A stretch of DNA of 12,422 nt from NCBI GenBank assembly GCA_903896775.1, contig CAITZE010000071.1:1-12422 (forward strand). The letters are read 5' to 3'. Of this stretch, positions 8,394-12,422 are shown piece by piece. Both the position numbers and the translations under genes were made by a program. The stretch comes from an uncultured bacterium. Lineage in GTDB: Bacteria > Pseudomonadota > Alphaproteobacteria > Rhodospirillales > Rhodospirillaceae. Within the stretch, counting starts at the first letter, position 1; every line of letters starts with the position of its first letter. A model generated the notes under the pieces. The model did no database searches. It was given only the letters and a program-made list of their open reading frames with translations, and was not told where the DNA came from.

Positions 8394-8463
8394 GGTGGCC
8401 TCTTCATTTCCTGGCCCGCCGGACGTAATCCCGGCGTGCGCATAGTCTTCCGGCATAATGGAA

Positions 8464-8479
8464 TGCGAAAATCATGCCA
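8464..8479 (-). promoter_or_regulatory. Sigma-54 promoter of flgI
   Basis: Read on the minus strand the site is TGGCATGATTTTCGCA, against the consensus TGGCACGN4TTGCA. The invariant GG and GC dinucleotides have exactly the required spacing. It lies about 70 bases before the flgI start and fits class III flagellar control by an enhancer-binding protein such as FlbD. Confidence 0.7.
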
Positions 8480-8574
8480 CCGTCAGGCCGTATGTAACTC
8501 ATTGATTTTAAATAGAAATATAAATGAATCCTGGGGCGGTACCGGGGTCTGCGGCAGAACCCGCCGGGGGTCCC

Positions 8575-8587
8575 GGCAATTCTTGCC
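8575..8587. promoter_or_regulatory. Inverted repeat, possible enhancer site for flgI
   Basis: GGCAA-TTC-TTGCC is a perfect inverted repeat about 100 bases upstream of the sigma-54 promoter, the usual distance for a bacterial enhancer-binding protein. Whether FlbD binds here is inference. Confidence 0.3.
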
Positions 8588-8669
8588 CGGTTGCATAGAA
8601 GGGGGTGGTGATGGAGGATGGAGGCGCTTTGCAGGCCTTATATCGGGCCCTATATGCGGCAAATTTTTA

Positions 8670-8695
8670 ACCCCCATGAGCTAGGTTTTGGGGGT
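8670..8695. repeat. Inverted repeat in the fliX leader
   Basis: ACCCCCA (8670-8676) pairs with TGGGGGT (8689-8695) around a 12-base loop, 32 bases before the fliX start. It could be a leader hairpin or a protein site; the short T stretch after it is too weak to call a terminator. Confidence 0.35.
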
Positions 8696-8727
8696 CGTTT
8701 TGGTACCCATTTACAAGGTCGCCGTTC

Positions 8728-9183
8728 TTGAAGGTCGAAGGCTCAAAATCCAGCGCATCGGTTCAGAAGGCGGGCGGCGCGCGTAAAGCTGCGCCGACGG
8801 GCAAGGCCGGCGACTTCGCCGCCGAACTCGACAGGCTGACTGGCGTTGAAGAAAGCGCTGGGCCCGATGCCGTCGATCAAGCCGGCGCGATGCTCGGCAT
8901 GGGCGGTATCCTGGCCGCGCAGAGTGTCGACCCCGACGGTAAACCCGATCACAAAGAACGCCAGCGCCGTGCCGCCAAAGGCACCGAGATCCTCGATCGC
9001 CTGGAAGAAGTCCGCCGTGGCTTGCTTGTGGGCTCGATCCCGAAAGACCGTTTGCAGGAACTCGCCCACCTCGTGCGTGAGAAGCGCGAACGTGGTGCCG
9101 ATCCCGTGGTGTCACGTCTGCTGGACGAGATCGAACTGCGCGCCGAAGTCGAGCTGGCCAAACTCAGCCGCCGGATCGGCTGA
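8728..9183 (+). CDS. fliX: Flagellar assembly regulator FliX
   Basis: The 151-residue protein fits the FliX family: a basic, disordered N-terminal third beginning MKVEGS, then HKERQRRAAKGTEILDRLEE, RRGLLVGSIPKDRLQELAHL, and the conserved end DPVVSRLLDEIELRAEVELA. In Caulobacter FliX binds the enhancer-binding protein FlbD and links hook-basal body assembly to sigma-54-dependent flagellar transcription. The TTG start at 8728 is chosen because MK(V/I)xG is the family's usual beginning and AAGG lies 9 bases upstream. It diverges from flgI, which has a sigma-54 promoter, so regulator and likely target sit back to back. It appears intact. Confidence 0.85.
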   Translation: MKVEGSKSSASVQKAGGARKAAPTGKAGDFAAELDRLTGVEESAGPDAVDQAGAMLGMGGILAAQSVDPDGKPDHKERQRRAAKGTEILDRLEEVRRGLLVGSIPKDRLQELAHLVREKRERGADPVVSRLLDEIELRAEVELAKLSRRIG

Positions 9184-9199
9184 AATAACGCCGTACTCC

Positions 9200-9227
9200 G
9201 GGCCTAAATTGGGTCAAAACCCAAGCC
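9200..9227. repeat. Hairpin-forming inverted repeat after fliX
   Basis: TTGGGT-caaa-ACCCAA (9209-9224) forms a perfect 6-bp stem, extended by an outer GGGC/GCCC pair with a 5-base bulge. It lies 25 bases after the fliX stop. No T tract follows, so it may be only a weak terminator or an RNA-end stabiliser. Confidence 0.35.
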
Positions 9228-9325
9228 CTTGGAATCTCCACAGAACCCTTCAGATACGTGCGTTTGCACCCGGCGGTTTCGCCTTAGATGCATTATTTGT
9301 AATAAAATCAACATTATAGCCGCCC

Positions 9326-9355
9326 TTGCAGAACAGGGGGCCGCCCCCATATAGT
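9326..9355 (+). promoter_or_regulatory. Candidate housekeeping promoter of dksA
   Basis: TTGCAG (9326) and TATAGT (9350-9355) are 18 bases apart, about 40 bases before the dksA start. The spacer contains GGGGGCCGCCCCC (9336-9348), and the stretch after the -10 box is very GC-rich (CCCGCGCC), like promoters repressed by ppGpp and DksA. Confidence 0.4.
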
Positions 9356-9393
9356 CCCGCGCCGTTATTAAATGGGGACGTGATTTGACGCAC

Positions 9394-9810
9394 ATGACCG
9401 TTACGGTTCCGCCGGACTATCGCCCGAGAGAAAAAGAGCCGTTCATGAATCCCAAGCAGCTGGAATATTTCCGCCGCAAGTTGATCAATTGGCGCGGTGA
9501 GCTGCTGAAGGAATCTGAAGAGACACTGGAAAGCCTTCAGGAAGGTGGCTTGCAAGAGCCCGACCTTGCTGATCGTGCTTCCGCCGAAATGGAGCGCGCG
9601 CTCGAGCTGCGTACGCGCGACCGTGCTCGTAAGCTGATCGCCAAAATCGATGCCGCCATCGGTCGCATCGAAGATGGCTCTTACGGGTACTGCGAAGAAA
9701 CCGGCGAGCCCATTACGCTAAAACGCCTCGAAGCCCGCCCGATTGCGACTTTGAGCGTCGAAGCTCAAGAGCGCCACGAGCGCATGGAACGCACGCATCG
9801 CTCAGACTAA
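9394..9810 (+). CDS. dksA: RNA polymerase-binding transcription factor DksA, alphaproteobacterial type
   Basis: The 138-residue protein is DksA-like. The N-terminal part reads PPDYRPREKEPFMNPKQLEY, then a coiled coil with the tip motif DLADRA (Asp57, Asp60, Ala62), matching the DxxDxA needed to act in the RNA polymerase secondary channel. The C-terminal zinc-finger fold reads YGYCEETGEPI...KRLEARPIATLSVEA. Only the first of the four zinc cysteines remains (Cys100); the others are Thr103, Ser121 and Ala124, which is common in Alphaproteobacteria. It should modulate stringent-response and flagellar transcription. ATG 9394 is chosen because relatives begin M-x-V-T-x-PPDYRP; TTG 9385 in the same frame is less likely. 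A strong terminator follows the stop by 35 bases. Confidence 0.9.
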   Translation: MTVTVPPDYRPREKEPFMNPKQLEYFRRKLINWRGELLKESEETLESLQEGGLQEPDLADRASAEMERALELRTRDRARKLIAKIDAAIGRIEDGSYGYCEETGEPITLKRLEARPIATLSVEAQERHERMERTHRSD

Positions 9811-9845
9811 AAAGGTCTGACGAACAATTCTCTTACGCTAAGAGC

Positions 9846-9878
9846 AAAAAGCGCCCTTCCACCGGAACGGCGCTTTTT
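9846..9878. terminator. Bidirectional rho-independent terminator
   Basis: AAAAAGCGCC (9846-9855) pairs perfectly with GGCGCTTTTT (9869-9878) around a 13-base loop. A run of T follows on either strand, so it can end both dksA and the convergent lipoprotein gene. Confidence 0.9.
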
Positions 9879-9904
9879 CTATGGGCGAAAGTCGAAGGCT
9901 CTAC

Positions 9905-10129
9905 TTAGCGGTCGTCACGATATTCGCGGCGATCATCGCGATCATGGTCCGGTGTAGTAGCCGCGCCAGCCACCGCGCCAACGGCCGCGCCCGCAACCAA
10001 CGGTGCGCCGAGAACGGCTGCAGCGCCGACGCCGATCGCGCCGCCGGTAACGGCGCGGGTACCGGGATCTCGGCCACAGGCGCTCAGGGCAAAGAGCGCT
10101 ATAGCGCAGGCAATAAGTGTCGTTTTCAT
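9905..10129 (-). CDS. Small glycine-zipper lipoprotein
   Basis: The 74-residue product starts MKTTLIACAIALFALSACGR, a lipoprotein signal with lipobox LSAC, so Cys18 would be lipidated. The mature part has a Gly/Ala-rich stretch with glycine spacing (TGGAIGVGAAAVLGAPLVAG and onward), probably a membrane-associating hairpin, and an Asp/Arg-rich charged tail (DHDRDDRREYRDDR). Similar small proteins occur in the envelope of many proteobacteria with unclear roles. ATG 10129 is chosen because AAAGGA (10139-10144 on the minus strand) is 9 bases upstream and because the signal peptide starts there. The start is only 6 bases from the divergent flhB-like start, which leaves no space for its promoter outside flhB. 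Confidence 0.7.
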   Translation of the reverse strand: MKTTLIACAIALFALSACGRDPGTRAVTGGAIGVGAAAVLGAPLVAGAAVGAVAGAATTPDHDRDDRREYRDDR

Positions 10130-10135
10130 GGGTGC

Positions 10136-11599
10136 ATGTCCTTTGAAGTAAAGAGGCATAAAGACGCCAAGACAGAAGACCCAACAGCCAAGCGAATGGC
10201 CAAAGCTTGGTCGGAAGGCAATATTCCGGTCTCTCAGGAAGTCAAAAGCGTCTCGATGTTATTGGGCGCATTGATTGTTGTCGCTGTTCTCGCGCCGTGG
10301 ATGATGAAAAGCCTCACCGTTTATATGCGGACTTTTCTTGAGAGCCCGGAAACCATGCAAGTAGACGTCGAGACGTTTCAGACTTTTGCCATTTCTGTCA
10401 TGGCAAAAGTGGGCGTCATTTTGGCTTTTCCGGCGCTCGTGCTTGTCATTGCGGCGTGCGCCGGCACCATGGGCCAGATCGGTTTGAACTTCACGCCCGA
10501 CAAGATTGCGTTCAACCTCAACAATATTAATCCTATTGCCGGTTTTTCGCGATTGTTCTCAACCACCTCGCTGATCGAAGCCGTTAAGGGTGTCGCGAAG
10601 ATGCTGATTGTCGCCCTGCTGATCGGCTTCTTCGTCGTGCCGACCATGAGTCACCCCGACAAGCTCATGGACCAGGATGTTCCGGCCACACTCAAGGAGC
10701 TTCACCGGCTCGTTGTGATGATCCTGTTCCTCGTCGTGATTGTCATGGTGACGTTGGCAGCTGCTGACTATGCCTACCAGCGCTGGCAACACAAAGAAAA
10801 ACTCAAAATGACCAAGCAAGAGGTCAAAGACGAGCATAAGGAACAGGAAGGCGATCCTAAGGTGAAGGGGCGCATCCGTAACTTGCGGCTCGAGCGCCAT
10901 CGTCACCGCATGATGACCGCCATCCCCAAGGCGAGCGTGATCATCACCAACCCGACCCACTATGCCGTGGCTTTGCAATACGACATGGAGGCCATGGGTG
11001 CGCCGAAAGTCGTCGCCAAGGGTGTCGATTATCTCGCCAAACGCATCCGCCAGATCGCCGAAACCCACGAAGTGCCGATTGTCGAGAAGGGTGCTCATTT
11101 CACCCTTTACCTGCCGCGTGTCGAAGAAACCGAGGCTATGGTTGCGGCAGGTCAGGCTCGCGCGGCCGCTGCGGCCAAGCGGGCCAGGGGTGATAATTCC
11201 GAAGCGGCGTTAGCCGCAGCCGATCTCGGTGGCCACGGTAATATTCTGCTGGTGGAAGACGAGGACGCTGTGCGTGTGTTTGCTGCCCGCGCCCTCAAGA
11301 ACAAAGGCTACAAGGTGCTGGAGGCCCGCACCGGCGAGCAGGCGCTCGATATTTTACGCGACACGCCGGCTGTCGATCTCATGATCACCGACATGATGAT
11401 GCCCGGCATGGACGGAGGCACACTCGCCCGCCTGATCCGCGTCGAACGGCCCGAGATCCGCATTATCGTGATTTCCGGTTATTCCGAGGAAGTCGCGCGC
11501 GGCGATATCGTCGATACTGCGGATTTCCATTTCCTGCCGAAGCCCTTCAGCCTTGGCCAATTGGCCAGCAAGGTAAAGGACGTACTCACGGAAGCCTGA
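10136..11599 (+). CDS. Chimeric frame: FlhB without its C-terminus joined to the CckA receiver domain
   Basis: Residues about 10-317 of 487 are FlhB, the switch protein of the flagellar export gate: KTEDPTAKRM, four membrane segments (about 42-58, 82-106, 147-165, 190-212), a charged cytoplasmic linker, and the self-cleavage motif NPTH (272-275). After HEVPIVE (ending at 317) FlhB would normally continue NPPLARALY. Instead it reads KGAHFTLYLPRVEE, the end of a histidine-kinase ATPase domain, then an Ala-rich linker and a full receiver from ILLVEDEDAVRVF (about 370) with phosphoacceptor Asp419 and FLPKPF. These parts match the C-terminus of CckA, the kinase above CtrA. The kinase core of CckA and the last 35-40 residues of FlhB are absent. 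ATG 10136 has no ribosome site, and its first codons overlap the ribosome site of the divergent lipoprotein gene. Deletion or misassembly is more likely than a working fusion. Confidence 0.8.
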   Translation: MSFEVKRHKDAKTEDPTAKRMAKAWSEGNIPVSQEVKSVSMLLGALIVVAVLAPWMMKSLTVYMRTFLESPETMQVDVETFQTFAISVMAKVGVILAFPALVLVIAACAGTMGQIGLNFTPDKIAFNLNNINPIAGFSRLFSTTSLIEAVKGVAKMLIVALLIGFFVVPTMSHPDKLMDQDVPATLKELHRLVVMILFLVVIVMVTLAAADYAYQRWQHKEKLKMTKQEVKDEHKEQEGDPKVKGRIRNLRLERHRHRMMTAIPKASVIITNPTHYAVALQYDMEAMGAPKVVAKGVDYLAKRIRQIAETHEVPIVEKGAHFTLYLPRVEETEAMVAAGQARAAAAAKRARGDNSEAALAAADLGGHGNILLVEDEDAVRVFAARALKNKGYKVLEARTGEQALDILRDTPAVDLMITDMMMPGMDGGTLARLIRVERPEIRIIVISGYSEEVARGDIVDTADFHFLPKPFSLGQLASKVKDVLTEA

Positions 11600-11631
11600 G
11601 GCATCAATGCGGAAGAACGCGTGAGATTGCT

Positions 11632-11862
11632 TTAAGCCGCAGGCGAGCCGCTGGGTTGATTATCATTTTCGGCAGTCAGAATATCGCGCAGTTGATTGAC
11701 CACGACGATCCAGACGCGCAGCAGCGGAAAATCTGTATCCACCAGCGCATGCAGCGCCAGCAATCCTACGACGGCCAAAGGATCGACATCGTGTAGAGCG
11801 CTGGCTTTGAGGATGCGGGTGCATACTTCGTCCGTGCGGACGGAAGTTGTTTTGAGCTGCAT
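11632..11862 (-). CDS. Small protein of unknown function
   Basis: This 76-residue protein is not recognised. It has an acidic/polar N-terminus with one Cys (VRTDEVCTRILKAS), a long hydrophobic middle (VDPLAVVGLLALHALVDTDF and LLRVWIVVVNQL) that could form one or two helices, and a polar Asn/Gln/Ser tail. It contains no catalytic motif that I can see. The ATG at 11862 has GGAG 8 bases upstream and a weak sigma-70-like promoter further up, so it is a credible gene. It is convergent with the CckA-derived end and 32 bases from it. Confidence 0.5.
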   Translation of the reverse strand: MQLKTTSVRTDEVCTRILKASALHDVDPLAVVGLLALHALVDTDFPLLRVWIVVVNQLRDILTAENDNQPSGSPAA

Positions 11863-12251
11863 GGGATAACTCCGCGTGAATCACGACAACAAGATCACTG
11901 TTCTCGCGCCGTGTGACGTGGCGTAGGGCTTGTGATATTTTTGGTCAAACAAATTCTCATTAAATTTGACACGTGAATTTGCTGCGGCCCGCTATCATTT
12001 TTAGTCGATACAGACCCATAGAATATTGGTGGCACTGTACATTCCCGCACAGCGTGAGTCCCTCTAACGCGCTAAGCGCGAGATCGTCTCTACTCACAAC
12101 ATTTGGGTTTGATGGCGCCCAAGCGCGACTGAAATGCGCGTCACCGGTCGCTGAACGCAAAGTGATATGTTCGGACATGAAGTCGAACTGAGAGCCATAA
12201 ATGTGTCAATAATGACGGCTCAACTATCTGATATACATCGTATTTAATAAA
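11863..12251. other. Non-coding stretch between small gene and recA control region
   Basis: No convincing gene is visible in this stretch of almost 400 bases, which is richer in A+T than its surroundings. It holds the weak promoter above and a perfect short palindrome, CGCGCT-A-AGCGCG (12068-12080). Two overlapping open frames of 72 codons on opposite strands (within 11960-12191) lack a ribosome site and protein-like composition. Confidence 0.5.
11921..11949 (-). promoter_or_regulatory. Weak candidate promoter for the small unknown gene
   Basis: On the minus strand TTTGAC and CTACGC are separated by 17 bases, near the alphaproteobacterial pattern CTTGAC-N17-CTATAT. The -10 box is poor. Confidence 0.25.
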
Positions 12252-12266
12252 GTTCCTTATTTGTTC
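12252..12266 (+). promoter_or_regulatory. LexA (SOS) box of alphaproteobacterial type
   Basis: GTTC-CTTATTT-GTTC matches the direct-repeat LexA site GTTC-N7-GTTC exactly. It lies about 120 bases before the recA-like start, the expected place for SOS control. Confidence 0.8.
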
Positions 12267-12270
12267 CAAA

Positions 12271-12292
12271 TTGTTCTTGAACGTGAGAACAA
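12271..12292. repeat. Inverted repeat with GTTC/GAAC half-sites
   Basis: TTGTTCT (12271-12277) and AGAACAA (12286-12292) are a perfect inverted repeat directly after the SOS box. With the GTTC at 12308-12311 this makes a cluster of LexA-like half-sites in both orientations near the likely promoter. Confidence 0.5.
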
Positions 12293-12383
12293 AAGATGTA
12301 CATTGTTGTTCACAGGCAGTGAGCGCCCCCAGATGCACATTGAACACCCGCTGGTTTGTGAATAGACATTTTAGGAGCCAATC

Positions 12384-12422
12384 ATGCCGTCAGAAGCCGC
12401 CCTTCGCCTCGTCGAAAGAGAC
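12384..12422 (+). CDS. recA: Recombinase RecA, N-terminal start only
   Basis: Only 13 residues are inside the window: MPSEAALRLVERD. This closely resembles the start of alphaproteobacterial RecA (MSQAALRLVD and similar). The ATG at 12384 has AGGAG (12373-12377) 6 bases upstream. An exact GTTC-N7-GTTC SOS box precedes it, and the CckA-derived end lies before it, an arrangement I recall from relatives. RecA is the DNA strand-exchange protein that also triggers LexA self-cleavage. The assignment is strong by context, but the catalytic core lies beyond the window. Confidence 0.75.
   Translation, partial: MPSEAALRLVERD

Noticed and set aside
8394..8456. Longer flgI start at ATG 8456
   Set aside because: It lies at the transcription start predicted from the sigma-54 promoter, would place 21 charged residues before the signal peptide, and has a poorer ribosome site than ATG 8393.
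8619..8633. Sigma-54-like TGGAGGCGCTTTGCA on the plus strand before fliX
   Set aside because: The GG-to-GC spacing is one base short, which normally abolishes sigma-54 recognition.
7494..8684. Long plus-strand frame antisense to flgI
   Set aside because: Its His/Arg/Gly/Val-rich composition is that of a shadow in a GC-rich gene, and flgI on the other strand is unmistakable.
9881..10135. Upstream extension of the flhB-like frame
   Set aside because: It is the antisense shadow of the lipoprotein gene, rich in Cys and Arg, and has no FlhB similarity.
11960..12191. Two overlapping 72-codon frames in the recA upstream region
   Set aside because: Neither has a ribosome site, a domain or protein-like composition, and they overlap each other on opposite strands.

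Overview
The window looks like a flagellar gene region from a member of the Alphaproteobacteria, probably from or near the Rhodospirillales. The pointers are a flbT-flaF pair next to possible flagellin remains, a fliX gene, a DksA that has lost most of its zinc-binding cysteines, a CckA-type receiver domain beside what is very probably the start of recA, and a GTTC-N7-GTTC SOS box of the alphaproteobacterial kind.

Layout. 1-378: an open fragment, possibly the eroded 3' end of a flagellin gene. 363-1163: flbT, then flaF carrying a one-base frameshift. 1170-5870: two tandem TPR-plus-GT41 (OGT/SPINDLY-like) glycosyltransferases on the same strand, good candidates for flagellin O-glycosylation. 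5872-8393 (minus strand): flgI, a rod-binding flgJ-like gene, and the 3' part only of flgL. flgI is preceded by a clear sigma-54 promoter. 8728-9183: fliX, divergent from flgI. 9394-9810: dksA, closed by a strong bidirectional terminator. 9905-10129 (minus): a small glycine-rich lipoprotein. 10136-11599: an open frame that starts as FlhB and ends as the C-terminal receiver of CckA. 11632-11862 (minus): a small unknown protein. 11863-12383: a mostly empty, AT-richer stretch ending in an SOS-type promoter region. 12384 onward: the start of recA.

How the genes fit together. FlbT and FlaF control flagellin expression and export, and the GT41 enzymes would modify flagellin. FliX (with FlbD, not in the window) gates sigma-54-dependent flagellar transcription, which fits the sigma-54 promoter of flgI. 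FlgI forms the P-ring, the FlgJ-like protein helps rod assembly, FlgL is a hook-filament junction protein, and FlhB is the export switch. CckA is the phosphorelay kinase above CtrA, a regulator of flagellar genes in many relatives.

The main anomaly is that several flagellar genes are broken in the same way, by clean joins to unrelated sequence or by single-base shifts: flgL lacks its 5' end and flgK is absent where it would be expected, FlhB is joined in frame to CckA's C-terminus, the flhB 5' end abuts a divergent gene with no room for a promoter, flaF is frameshifted, and the flagellin end is unrecognisable. Either this lineage is losing motility through deletions or the assembly is chimeric; the sequence alone does not decide. 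No CRISPR array, insertion sequence, rRNA or tRNA gene was seen.
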